DNA of 64,000 nucleotides from Ilex aquifolium (Eukaryota; Streptophyta; Magnoliopsida; Aquifoliales; Aquifoliaceae): assembly GCA_951799425.1 (NCBI GenBank), contig OX637391.1, positions 15,479,551 through 15,543,550 on the forward strand. The letters are read 5' to 3'. Both the position numbers and the translations under genes were made by a program. Of this stretch, positions 1-11,521 are shown one piece after another (the stretch's first letter is position 1; the number at the start of each line of letters is the position of its first letter). The notes beneath the pieces are model-generated. The model ran no database searches. It saw only the letters and a list, made by a program, of their open reading frames with translations, and was not told where the DNA came from.

Positions 1-1768
1 TATTATTCCAATAAATAAAATTTCTCTCTCTTTCTCTCTCTCTCTCTCTCATAATACAATAGGCTTTGGAGTTAAAAAAAAAATCTCATGGTCCATTTTC
101 GAAGGAAATATGCTGTTAACAAAAAAGGGATGTATTTTATCAACTGTCTCCTAATATTGGGCATAATTACGTCTAACATTTTTTAATTTATAATTTTTTA
201 TTATTTCATTATTTTTTCAATTCATAATTACAAATCATTCAAACAATAATCAATGACTGAGATTGATTGTAACAAGGTATTGATTTCAGTATTATAGTCT
301 TATCCATATAAATAAAAAGTTTGGGTTCTTGGACTTGAAATTTATTATTTGTGAATTTTTATTTTCTATGATATGTGACACAGAACATAATAAATCTTTA
401 TATTTCATGCTTTAATTAAAATACATAGAACATATAATATCATTTATACTATTAAAATAAATCTTAATAGAGGTCTGTTTATAATTTTCGCCTAAGCCCC
501 CCATTTCGGTTGGGCCGCCCCTGAAAATAACGATCCCAAACTGAGAACAGCAGCGCTGGTTTCAAGGTAGACTTAGGTGGACAAACAAAAGAAAGGATCG
601 ACGAATGTAGATAATTAGTTTTCGTCTGAATAACAGTGGTATCTCAACAAGAAGGAGCTGTGCAAATTTTATTTGTGATCTTAGCAACTATGAATTCAAC
701 CCTTGGAGAAGGAAAAAAGAAAAAAAAATTGCTGAAGCTCAACTTCAACGATTAAGGTGAACTATCTATAGATTGTAGGCGATTTTACTGGTGTTGACCA
801 TTGGCAAGCATAAGAAAATTTTAAATAAGGTTGGATCGACGCGTTCTGATACCATAAAAACATTCATAATATAAAAGATTAGAGATAGAAAAAAGATGGT
901 AGAAAACAAGACAATGATATTCTTGGTTCAACACAATATGCTTACATCGCTAGACCTAATGCTCAATGGGTTACCTCGATGTTTATTTCTCGGTTACTAT
1001 ATCCAAGGTCCTCAACCCTATTTTTAGGATAAGTAAATACATCAAATAAATATAAGATAAATCATCAATTATTATCTACTGGTTTGTGATATCAAAAAAT
1101 ATTTTTTCGATACCTTACTATAAAACAAATAAGTTATACGTCACTCTTAGTATTTTAGGATACATCCTCACTTGTGGTAATTTGACCCTAAAAATATATA
1201 TTTTATGATTCGGTACACGACAGATTTTAATGATTATTATTCACGATAAATTTTATACGAAAGACCTCAAAATTTTTAATTTGTGTATGGTTACTATGAA
1301 TTTCATTTGAAATTGATTTTTTATATTTAAATTTTAAAATTTACTTGTGATGGATTAAAATTGTTTTGATTGATTGATTGCTTGAAAATCAAGTTTGTCT
1401 ATTATATGATGAAATAATTTTTTTCAAATTGTTTTGAATTTGAATAGTAAATCAAATAAGAACATAAAAAAAATTCAAAAATCACCTATTTTCTTAGACA
1501 ATTTATAAAATTTAATAGAATATCAACAATACACAAATGAGAATTACAAATTGCCACAAGTAGTAATATTATGGTGATAAAAAAAAAAGATTAAAAGAAA
1601 TGCGATAAAACATAAGAGAAAATGACTACCACTACACTCTTAACACTAATCACACAAAAAAAAAGCACTGTACTGCTATAAAAGGTACACCTAAAAGCAC
1701 TGTACTGCTATAAAAGCACTGGGCTGACCTGCGAGTCCTGTCCTATTTTAATAAATAATGATATTAAC
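1..1768. other. A+T-rich intergenic sequence, no gene seen
   Basis: No convincing coding sequence. A (CT)n microsatellite lies at about 23-50. At 843-854 the plus strand reads gttctgatacca, the complement of a slightly altered initiator-Met tRNA primer-binding site, so a minus-strand LTR-retroelement relic may run through about 600-1020. At about 507-525 the sequence gggccgcccctg resembles a hAT terminus. All of these are weak. Confidence 0.4.
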
Positions 1769-2169
1769 TAGGGGTGTTAATCGTGTCGGGTTAAACGGTT
1801 ATGTGTCGGATTAAATTGGTGAAAAACATACAAACTTATACACGACACATTTAATAAACGGATAAAAAATTTCAGCACGAACCGTTTAATAAACAAATAA
1901 CACGACACGACTCGTTTAACCCATTTAAAAATAAAAAAAGCAAAAAAATTATTATTTTAACAAATTTTTACACTCCATTTTTTTTGCTTCCAACTGTACT
2001 TTTTTCAATTGGAGGAATTCCAGCCAACAGCTAACGATACATGTGATAAGTCACACCACAAAATGTTAGGTAAAAGGAGGAGGCCCACTACCTCTTTTAT
2101 AAGCAATTAAAGCCCCCTCTCTCTACTTCCCTATCAATGTGGAAATTAAAAAATGGTTATTTAGAAGTC

Positions 2170-3958
2170 GGTACAATTTTTTAGACTTATTTATGCAAAA
2201 GTACAACACAAAAACTTATTTGAGATAAAGTGCATATTTTTTAAAAATGACATTATTGTCATTCGGTAAAGTGTTCATGGGTAGAAACCATTTGTATTTC
2301 TACCTAAAATTTTGGCTACAATCAAGTAATGAGAGTTTAAAAATTAGGGGCTTTAATTATCTAATCTCTTATTCTTCGGCAAAAGGGATTCTTCATCTTG
2401 TACGGTCAAATAATGTCATAACTGTGATTGTTCATCATCCAAAAAAAAAAAAAGAAATACGATAGTTACTGTTCATCGTCTCCTACGGTCCAGTAACTGT
2501 TCATCTCACTATTCATCTTCTCCGGCCACTTCTTCACCAAAAATTGCAGGTGACATTGATGTTTCGTTTTTTGACATTCATTAATTATTTAGTTTTTTTT
2601 TTTTTTTTTTTGCACAAAACTTTGTAATTTGATTTTGAAAAAAAAAATAAAATCTTTAAACCCTATTTTCGTGAAATGATAGTAAAAAATTACAGGTTTT
2701 TAATTAACGATTGATTAACCTAATTATAAAATTTAAGGCATATGTAGATGGAAAAACACTTTGGAACAAGAATTTTTTGATTAAAAATAGTTACGTAACT
2801 GTTTTAAGTAACTATTTGTGATTCAAATTATAAATAATTTATATTCAAAAATTAATGGGTTTGACTGTGTTGAGTAACTATTTTGTGATTTTAAGTATCT
2901 ATTGAGCAGCTGTGTTGATTATATGTTATCAAATGGTTCTAACTGTGTTGAGTATCTGTTAAGTTGAATAGTATGTTAAACATATATTTTCATGGTATGA
3001 AACTTAATTATAGCATACAGTGATTCATAACCATTAATTGTGTCCCTAAAAATAGTTACTATGTGCAATTGAGTTACAATGCTCCTAAAAAATTTGGATG
3101 AATTCCATTATAATGAATTAAACAGTTACCAATGTCTGGACTAAAGAACAGTTACACCCATTAAAACCAATACATACATATAGTTTAAAAAAAAACAAAG
3201 AAACGTATATTACTGTCTATACAAAAAAACAGTTACATCCATGAAAAAACAGTTACACCAATTAAAACCAATACAGACATACAGTTTAAAAAAAACAAAG
3301 AAACGTACATTATTGTCTATACGAAAAACAGTTACACTCATTATATGTAATACAGACATACAGTTTAAAAAAAAAACGTACATTTCTGTCTATACGAAAA
3401 AATAGTTACACCCATTAAAACCAAAGTAATTTTTTTTTCCTTCATCCCAACAACGAACAAACATAAAACAAAATTGAACATATAAGATTCCAAAAAAAAA
3501 AAAAAAAAACCAAATAAAAGAATAAATATAATTATTAACAACTTACCTTCAACCGAAAAATAAACTAATAATATATCTCAACCGGAGAAATAAATCGTCA
3601 AATTGTACGTTGAACGAAATTGCAATAAAACTGGCCATTGAAGAAGATTTTTACTGCAGAAATATATAGAAAAAAATTCTCATCTGTTGAAGACACACTT
3701 TTACTACAGATATACCACAAAAATTGCTCATTTAAAATTCAAAAAATGAATGATAACAAATATGTAATCTTTACATATTTGTTTCCTCAAATAACTGTCA
3801 ATGATGAGAGCATAAATTAAGGAATGGTGTTTAAGTAAAAAGGATTTTAATTCATTTGAATTTTGTACCTAACACAAAAATTTTTATAAAAATTGTACTT
3901 AATAGAATAAACAACTTATCCATACACTTTTGCCTAAATAAGTCTAAAAAATTGTACC
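2170..3958. mobile_element. Non-autonomous Mutator-like (MULE-type) TIR element
   Basis: The left end at 2170 reads ggtacaattttttagactta and continues tttatgcaaaagt. The reverse complement of the right end (ending 3958) reads the same with one change (t to g in tttaggcaaaagt), so the inverted repeats match over at least 30 bp. The GGTAC start is shared with the autonomous-type MULE at 56194 and the fold-back element at 37945. There is no transposase; the short open frames inside are not gene-like. No 9-bp target duplication was recognised. Confidence 0.6.
3149..3425. repeat. Short tandem array with cagttacacc units
   Basis: Four imperfect units begin at about 3149, 3250, 3329 and 3403 (spacing 101, 79 and 74 bp). 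Each has cagttaca(c)cc, attaaaaccaatacagac, a poly-A stretch, then aaacgtacattactgtctat. The array lies inside the MULE-type element. Confidence 0.75.
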
Positions 3959-4294
3959 CACACCTAAAAAACCCTTTAAAAAAAAGACAATTCAATGTCT
4001 CAAAGGCTCAAAACTTTTGTATTCTATTTTTTTTGAACTGATTTGTGAATTTCTTTACTTACTAATGTTTTCTTTACTGTTTTTTTGAACCGATTTTCTT
4101 TACTTATTAATTTATTATTATATAAAATTTATTTAAAAGGATAAATGAGTTGATAGGTCTCACAAGAATACAATTCGTTTATTAAACGTATCTAACGGGT
4201 CAACCCGTTTATTATCCAAACTCATTAACGTCTCACTCAAATTTACTTAATTTATATCGATTTATATCAATTAATCGTATCGTGCCAAATTTTC

Positions 4295-5309
4295 AGAGGC
4301 GTAATATCAATGCGTTGGTTCACGTTAGGAAGGCAATCCACACCGACCTGAAGAGAAAAACTCACAGCCACCTTTGTCTATAAATAATCTGTGGTCCTTT
4401 GTTAAAAAAACATACCTGCACAGTTTGGCACACGTGTAGACTTATAGCTGGAAAAGCTTCACTTTGAGTACAGCTGGCAAGCAGCATTTAAAGCCTCTGG
4501 CTTTAGATCTAGAGTTTAAAAGTTTAAATAATGCCACACACAAGTTACATTTGTAACTCAAATTTATATTTTAAATTAACAAAGATAATAGAATTAGTAG
4601 GTTCAAATAATTTTTTTAATGGGACTTATTAATTCGAACGCAATACAAATTTAAGTTTTAAATTTGAAAAACAAAACATTCCTTTAAAAGTTTAGTAAAA
4701 TGGTTGTTTTTAGTAGTTTGTTGAAATTGGCGAATTCATTTTGATAAATTCATGAATTTAAGACGAATTCGTTCAGAAAATACAAATTTATGAATGGAGC
4801 GTGAGTAGTTTTAAGAGACTTGTGTGCCACAGTGTAAATTGATATCAAAAATTAATAATTTTATTTCAGAAGTTTAATTTTCATCATTTTTTAAGCATAA
4901 CTTATTACTTTAAAAGAAATAATTTAAACTCAAACAATTATAAATTTTAGTACGATATTGAAATTCGTAGTACCATATTCTTCCTCTATTAATAAAGCCA
5001 ATGACGGGCCTTGTCCCAGCGGGTACGTGATAAAGCCAATCACGGGCGGACCTAGTAAAGTAAGTCCAGGGGCTTGACCCCAGTCTCATTTTTTGTATAT
5101 TGATATATACATATATTATATTGTTTTCATATTTTAATTGTATTTGTATGAGAATATGAGATGTCATTGATTTGTAGTTACATATTTAGTTACTAGTTAT
5201 TTCTCATGTCTGAAGGCACGGAATAATAAAAAAATGATTAACATATTTATATTTACACCCAAAATCAAATTACAAGCATAAAAGAGAAATAAAGAAATTA
5301 AAACACCGA
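4295..5309. other. Intergenic, no gene seen
   Basis: A+T-rich sequence with no coding signal. A short segment near 5040-5085 (gggcggacctag ... ccaggggcttgacccc) looks like a fragment of a dispersed plant repeat, but its boundaries cannot be set. Confidence 0.4.
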
Positions 5310-6260
5310 TTGTAGTAGGAGTGAGCAGTGGTAGTGGTGATGGGCGACAGTGGTGATAGTGGGAAACGGTGATGGTTATGGTGGGTAAGGCGACGACCGT
5401 GGTGGTGGTAGTAGCCGTGGGTGGCAATGGTGATGGTGGTGGTGGGTTTTGAGTGATGATGATGACAATGGCAGACGTGGGTGACAACGGTGGTGGTGGA
5501 CGACGGTGATGGTGGTTGGCAGTGGTGGTGGTGAGACGACAACAGTGGTAATGGACGGTGATGATGGTGGTGGTGGGCGACGATAGGTGCTTCTTGGCGA
5601 CAGTGTGATGGGTGGTGGTGAATGGTGGTGGTGGTAAGTGTGGTGGAGATAGGTGGTGGTGGTAGGTGTGGTGGGGTAGGTGACAGTGGCTGGTGGCGAT
5701 GGTGGGCGATGATGGGTGGTGGTGGGTGCTGATGGTGGGCGACGGTGGTAGTGGGATGATGGTTGTAATGGTAATAAATATAAGAATAAGATGAAGATGG
5801 TGGTGGGTGGTGGCCATGAACGACGATAGTAATAATCAGTAGTGGGTGGTGATAGTGGTGGTGGTGGTGGTGGTGGGGGTAGGGCAGTGGCAATGGTTGG
5901 GGTGGCGGTGGTGGGTTGGCGATGGTGGTGGTAGTTGTGATGGTCATGGGGGCGATGAGGGTGGAAGGGGTGATGGTGGGATAGTAGCGGTGGTGGTAAG
6001 GTGCGACAACAGTGGTGATGATGGTAAGGTGTAGCAGCGGTGGAAGTGGTGGTAGTGGTAATGATGATGGTGGGCGGTGGTTGTAGTGGTTATGGTGGTA
6101 GTGAGACAATGAAAGTGATGATGGTGGTCGTAAGGTCGTGGCAACGGCGGTGGTGGTGGTGGGGTGGTAGGTATAGTAGGGTGGCGATAATAATGGTGGC
6201 GACGGTTGCGGCGGCGGCGGTGGCGGTGGTAGTGGAGCTATTGGGGGGGGGGGGGGGGTT
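5310..6260. repeat. Degenerate GGT/GTGGTGA low-complexity tract with strong G/C strand bias
   Basis: About 950 bp made almost entirely of permutations of ggtggtgat and gtggtggtg on the plus strand, ending in a run of about 16 G near 6244-6259. The minus strand is therefore almost free of G and is open in several frames, giving His/Pro/Thr-rich translations. These are a by-product of composition, not genes. The G-runs could form G-quadruplexes. Confidence 0.85.
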
Positions 6261-7599
6261 TGATAGAGATAGTGATGGAGCGGTTTCAAACACTATTTTT
6301 TTTTTTAAGTACTTATGAGAAATAATTCCTAGAAGTACTTTTAAAAAGTCACTCCAAACACATCCTTAGAGACCTATTTTTCCTATTAAATTTGGGGTAT
6401 TAATATTAGCCGTTAGATTAACTTTAAAGTAAAATTTAAAGCGATCTCAACCGCGAATAACAAAAATCATTTTGTTATCTTTTGAGATTTAATTTGTATT
6501 GTACTTTATTATATAGATTTTTAATGCGTGCTCATTAGTTTTTTTTTATTATATGTTATTAATTTGAAAAAGAAATTACTGGGGCATCAACTGACATTCA
6601 TTTCTTAGCGACCAAGTATGCATTTAGAAACATATTTTTTTAAAAATAAAATAAATAAATAATTTTACTTTTTTTGTGATAAAAATTGAAAACATAAAAT
6701 ATGTTTGATAACCATTTATATTTAAAAAATTATGAAAACAAAAATAAAAAACATGTATAGTGTTTCCACATCTTATTGTGGTTTTTTTGATTAATTTTTT
6801 TATTCCAAATACGTTGCTCTTCAAAATACAATTAAAGATGCACCACCCAATCACCATAGTCTCCACCATTCCAAAACCCACCACCAATACCACCGAAAAC
6901 CCACCATGCAACACTACTCAAAACCTACCACCCAACCCCTCTAAAAGCGCACCGAAAACCATAGTTTTAAAATCCGGTTCGGATATCACATTGGAAAAAG
7001 GACCGGTAGAAAAAAAAATAAAAAAATATTAATGATAATAAATATGCAAAAAAATACAATAATTAAGAAAATAAAATGCTTAATGTATATTAGATCAAAT
7101 AAAAATTCCAAAAATCATTAAATATGAATCCATTGCATTCAATTTCTAATACAATTTGTAAATTTAAGTAGAAAAAAATACCTCTTTGAATCAGGATGTG
7201 AAACTGGGACCACTAAAATCAACTAAAAGTGTTTGCAAGTATAATGTAACCACTGATCTATTACATTTTTGTGCAAATGAATTTTATATTTTATGATTTT
7301 GCGATAAGTTAGATATCTTCTTGCCGAGGCCATAATGCCTATCTGATGGATAAAGTGTAAAAGCATTTCTCCACATAATCCTTATAACTCATGTCCATTT
7401 CACTATCCTTTTAATCAAAATCCAACCAAAACCTAACCTCGAACCCATAATTCCGTCTAATCCCAATTTTAAATTTCAACCAAACCCCTAACCCCAAAGC
7501 CCTCAAATTCAACAAATCAAACACTTCACGGTCGCGTATGCAGAAAAAAATACACATCTACAAACACGGACAAAAACTCATAAAGGAAAGAAGCAGAGA
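6261..7599. other. Intergenic, no gene seen
   Basis: A+T-rich. A C/A-rich stretch at 6840-6960 encodes only low-complexity peptide in an open frame. No domain, splice pattern or TIR pair was recognised. Confidence 0.4.
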
Positions 7600-8420
7600 G
7601 CAAACCTACCCGATGAATTGGAGGTGACGGGACTTTAGGCGGCTTAGTCGCCCCCAAATCGACACGTGGGTAGACGAGTTGTCATGGAGCTCAAAAGAAG
7701 TCGGGAGATAGCGTCGAGGAGTAATGGTTCGGAGGAGCCGAGTGCACCGGCTTGAACCAGCATTTAAGGAGATGTGACCGCTCATTAATGAGAAATTGAG
7801 TGATCGCGACAAGGCTATTAATGAGACTCTGCAGCCTCGAGACCTAAACTAACAGTCATCACTGCCAAAGCATTAATGGTCATTGCGCCGACCAGACGTT
7901 CTCGGGAAACCTTGAGGTACTGTTCCCCGATCATTACACGCTCGAGAATAGGTTTCAAGCACTGATCATAAGGACTTAAATGACCGGAGGTAGGGTCATA
8001 AATGATCGGCATTCCCCAAACAGTCATCCTATCGCCGGAGTGAACCAGCCATGAGGGTCAGAGTGGAGAACACTCATTACGCATGGATAAGAGTGTAAGT
8101 CATTAAATGTTGAGATGGGACTCCATACCCTTGCACTCATTGTGCAGGTACAAATACTCCTCAGAAATATGAACAAAGGTACGCAAAACTAAACTAAGAA
8201 AAAAAGATACACTGTGCTCAAGTCTCCAAACACCTACTGACTTAAGTTTCGGAGGGGATAAGACGGGTGTTCACTCGACCCCTTTTCTGACCTTTTGGTT
8301 GTTTTAGGTTCATCATCGAGAGGGTCGCTTTTCGTATTCGTTGCAGGAAATCTCCCGTGTAGGAGGGTACATAGAATTGGTGCAAATAGGACATTATACT
8401 ACCAGGCTACCATAAGTGCA
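7600..8420. mobile_element. LTR relic, probably Tat-lineage Ty3/gypsy
   Basis: G+C content is clearly higher than in the flanks. The block at about 8130-8400 has the order seen in Tat/Retand LTRs: tgcaggtacaaatactcct (TATA-like), then ctgacttaagtttcggaggg, then tgttcactcgacccctttt. There is no PBS, internal domain or partner LTR here. The orientation would be plus. Boundaries are approximate. Confidence 0.4.
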
Positions 8421-8610
8421 GATCGCATGACTGAGGGAGAGAGAGAGAGAAGGGGGGGCTGAGAGGGGAGGCTGGCTGAGGTTTGAGCTTGAGTTGAGTC
8501 TTTGTCTTCGTCATCGAGGGAGGAGACGGGGGTTCATCGACAAAGGCAAAAGCCTGAATGAATCAGATCAGAATCAATTAGGCACAAATATCCAAAATTT
8601 GAGTTTTTAT

Positions 8611-9437
8611 CAGTGTTATCAGAATCGGTCCGGACATCGAATCGACAGAAGGACCAAGTCAATTGTTCACTAGTTTAATCGTTGGGGCAACTAATCGGAT
8701 CGCTAGTGTAATAAAAAAATAAAAAAATTATAAAAAATAATAATTTAGGTAAAAAATATATAAAATATATCATAATACAAAAAAATTACTATAAAATTAA
8801 CACCTTTAGCACGTAATCCTATCTAACAAAAAAAAGAGTAAAATAATAGCAAGAGTAATAAAAATAAGAGACATTAGGAAATTATTTTCATTATATACAA
8901 GTTGTTGTAGACTTATAGGAAGTAGGAAGAGACAAGACAACGGTCTCTATGTTTTTGCCTTCTCGAGACAAATAAATGACAGAAAGCACATGAATCAAGG
9001 AAATGCTATTGTTTATGTTCGGAAAAAAAGAAAAAAAAGGAAGGGTTGTTTATTCAGTAGTCAGCGGTGGTGTGTGTATGAAAGCGAGAGACAGAGAGAT
9101 AGAGAGAGAATAGAGATGAGATCATGAGACTACTCACAAGAGGCGATCGAAGCAAGGAGAAGGAAGGAGAGTCGCCTGAGCTTCGAGCAAAGGGGAGAAG
9201 GTCGCTTGAGCTTTGAGCAGAGTGGTCGCCTCTCACCTAAGCTGCTATTCATCTCCTGACGCTTGATATGGTTCCAACTGTCCAGTTTATAAACTCGTCT
9301 GGTTCCCGGTTCTTGTCCAAAAATCGGCCAGTTTCACAGTTCCTAAGTGGTTTAACTAAAGAATCAGATCGTTTGAGATCCCGATTCATGGTTCAACCAG
9401 TTTGACTGGCTGGTCCGATCTAGTTCTAATAACACTG
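8611..9437. mobile_element. hAT-type non-autonomous element with target duplication
   Basis: The left end reads CAGTGTTATCAGAATCGGTC; the reverse complement of the right end reads CAGTGTTATTAGAACTAGAT, an imperfect TIR with the CAG terminus typical of many hAT elements. The flanks GTTTTTAT (8603-8610) and GTTTGTAT (9438-9445) form an 8-bp target duplication with one mismatch, the hAT length. There is no transposase. The interior holds an A+T-rich core and a GA-rich block. Confidence 0.75.
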
Positions 9438-9576
9438 GTTTGTATAGCATTTTTAATAACCCGTCTGGTTTGTCCCAACTTGTCTAATTTGAACGGTTTT
9501 GTAAAGAACCGGCCAGTTTAGTGAGTTATAAGCGATTTTCGTGCTTAACCGATCTACTACAATGCTTGAAGATTTC

Positions 9577-11229
9577 TGTTGGTGTCCCTAGTCTCCCAAC
9601 ATCATCCCTCAATGTGTGTATGGACTATACGGATAGGGGAATGTCACTCTCCCTCGGGATGATACAAGAGATGGGGTAAACGGAATAGTGGGATGGTGGG
9701 AATGAAATGTGTGTGTGTGAACAAAAGTGTTCCCCAACCGCATGGAGACTTTCGAGTGTCGTGTTTTACTTGGAAATTGTATTCCAAGGTCGTCTCCTCA
9801 GGCAAAGAGGTGAATCGTGTTGAAGGTGATTTTGGTGAAAAAGGGAAAGGTGTAAAAATCATTTGTTGTTTGAGTTTGGTTTGTGGTTGTATCTTGATGC
9901 AATTGAAATGGAACAAGTGTTGGCTAATCTGAAGGGGTCATTCCAATGGGAATGCCAACTCAACCCGAGACCTTCCCCCAATGGTGTCTAGATGTTCGAT
10001 TGATTCGTGGGAAGCGAGGGACTAGGATGGAGGTGAGGATCCAAGCATACCCCGTGACAAGTCTATGGGATATCAAATACTCACAACCACGTCCACACTC
10101 AACCCAGTCAAACCGAATCAACGTACACTACGAGAGGGAATGAAAATGAGTTGAAATAGCATACCCAAGAGGAGTTCTCTCTTGCATTAGCCAACTTAAA
10201 TATTAGTTACTCAAATTTAATGCAAGAACATAAATGAAATGAAAAGACATTGCAAAGAAATGAAAATTGGAACTTAGTTTAATTCAAGGAAACTTAAACT
10301 AGGAATAAAAACATTCAATGCCCATTTTAAAACTTGAAATGAAGAAAAACTAACTACAACAATGGTGAAAACTAAAATGGAGAACTAAACTTGCAATGTA
10401 TTTGTAATAAATGACATTAAAGACATTAAATGAAGTTTACTTAGGTCTTACAGGAACTACAAATGAAATGGATGGAAGAACATGTAAAAATCCAAGCTTT
10501 CTCTCTATAACTATGTCTTCTACCTAGAGCTCCTCTCTCTACAATGCAATGTATATCCCAAATAATTTGTATCTCCTTGCCAAAAACGTCCATGGAGCTC
10601 CCAGGGTCTGTGTGATAGGCCTCCCATCAATAGGGGGCTGAATGGATGGATTAGGCAGGCTAGCACAGGCCTAGCCTGCACTCCCAGGCTTCACCTCTTA
10701 TCTCTCTCCTCATTAATGTCCAAACCTCCAAAGTCCAAGCTAGGGTTGAGGAGGGGATGTCTGTGTGTAAGGAGTGTCAAGGACAAGTAGAAGACCCAAT
10801 GGTGGGACCCCCAAAGTTGCAGAGTTTGAGTTGCAGAATCTGGCATGTTTTAGTAAAACCTACCGGTAGGTCGATGGAAACCTACCAGTAGGTTTTACTC
10901 CAGTGAGCAAAAATTATCGATAGGTATGCAGTAGATGCAGGTCCAGTAGCCAAAACCTACCGGTATGGCCTACTGGTAGGTTTTTCCTCGTTTTGCTAAA
11001 TTCTTGGTTCCTTCACCTTTCAAGCTATCATCAAGCCTCCACCTCACCTCCATTGATCTTAAGCACCATGATAGGGCTTAATATGCACCATTTAAACCCA
11101 TTTACCTGTAAACATACCGAAACTCCGTTAATAGCTCAAACATTGCAATTCTACTCATTTTAACCACAAAAGTAAGCAAAAGAGGGATGCAATTGTACAT
11201 AGAATATGCAATATTTTGTGCTAATCACA
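9577..11229 (-). repeat. 3' LTR of Athila-type element A
   Basis: A 1653-bp LTR. On the plus strand it starts TGTTGGTGTCCCTAG and ends GTGCTAATCACA, so the element strand begins TGTG and ends CA. It is collinear with 26731-28355. It carries a cluster of 12-18 bp palindromes around ACCGGT at 10855-10985. Open frames in it (such as 9644-9943 on both strands) recur in the other LTR and are not genes. Confidence 0.9.
10855..10985. promoter_or_regulatory. ACCGGT palindrome cluster in LTR A (3' copy)
   Basis: Contains CCTACCGGTAGG (perfect dyad), AAACCTACCAGTAGGTTT at 10878-10895 (18 bp with a central mismatch), AACCTACCGGTATGGCC and CTACTGGTAGG. The same block occurs in the 5' LTR and again upstream of env-like ORF A. 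The function is unknown; a dimeric DNA-binding site or an RNA hairpin is possible. Confidence 0.6.
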
Positions 11230-11242
11230 CCCCCCAACTTGA
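11230..11242 (-). other. Polypurine tract of element A
   Basis: The minus strand reads aagttgggggg directly before the TGTGATTAGC start of the 3' LTR. Its place and composition fit the plus-strand primer of an LTR retrotransposon. Confidence 0.8.
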
Positions 11243-11521
11243 GCTTTGCTAGTCCCTAGCAAAGTTTATTTTCAAACCAACGAGTATGAAATTACAACAA
11301 TCCAGTTGCACAAGTAATTCATCAAACATTCAAAATACAGAAATCACAATGCAATTAATGAAATGAACTTGGGCAAGATGGAACAAAAACTGTGGTATTT
11401 TATTAATGTCTTTCAAAAGTTGAAGTACATGGAGATAGAGTTCAAAAAGATACAAAATGGCCTGAACTTCCTAAATATTCTTCTACTAGGCCAATGTCTC
11501 CACTCCTACCCATATACAACC

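Larger units (their letters stand above)
1769..4294. mobile_element. Degraded TIR element of the 'gtgtcgggtt' family, interrupted
   Basis: The left end starts TAGGGGTGTTAATCGTGTCG and is followed by cgtgtcgggttaaacgg-type repeats. The right end at about 4260-4294 carries inverted, diverged copies (taatcgtatcgtgcc). The family resembles the better-preserved hAT-type MITE at 43678-44252. A second TIR element (2170-3958) sits inside it. The right boundary is approximate and no clean target-site duplication was found. Confidence 0.4.

Noticed and set aside
3144..3425. CRISPR-like repeat array
   Set aside because: Units are imperfect, unequally spaced and nearly contiguous, with no unique spacers; the context is a plant transposon.
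5270..6289. Long minus-strand frames (up to 339 codons) rich in His, Pro and Thr
   Set aside because: They arise from the GGT-rich low-complexity tract; several overlapping frames are open at once and none has domain content.
9644..10143. Open frames on both strands within the first Athila LTR
   Set aside because: Matching frames occur in the other LTR copy (26779-27306); both strands are open and no domain is present. They are LTR sequence.
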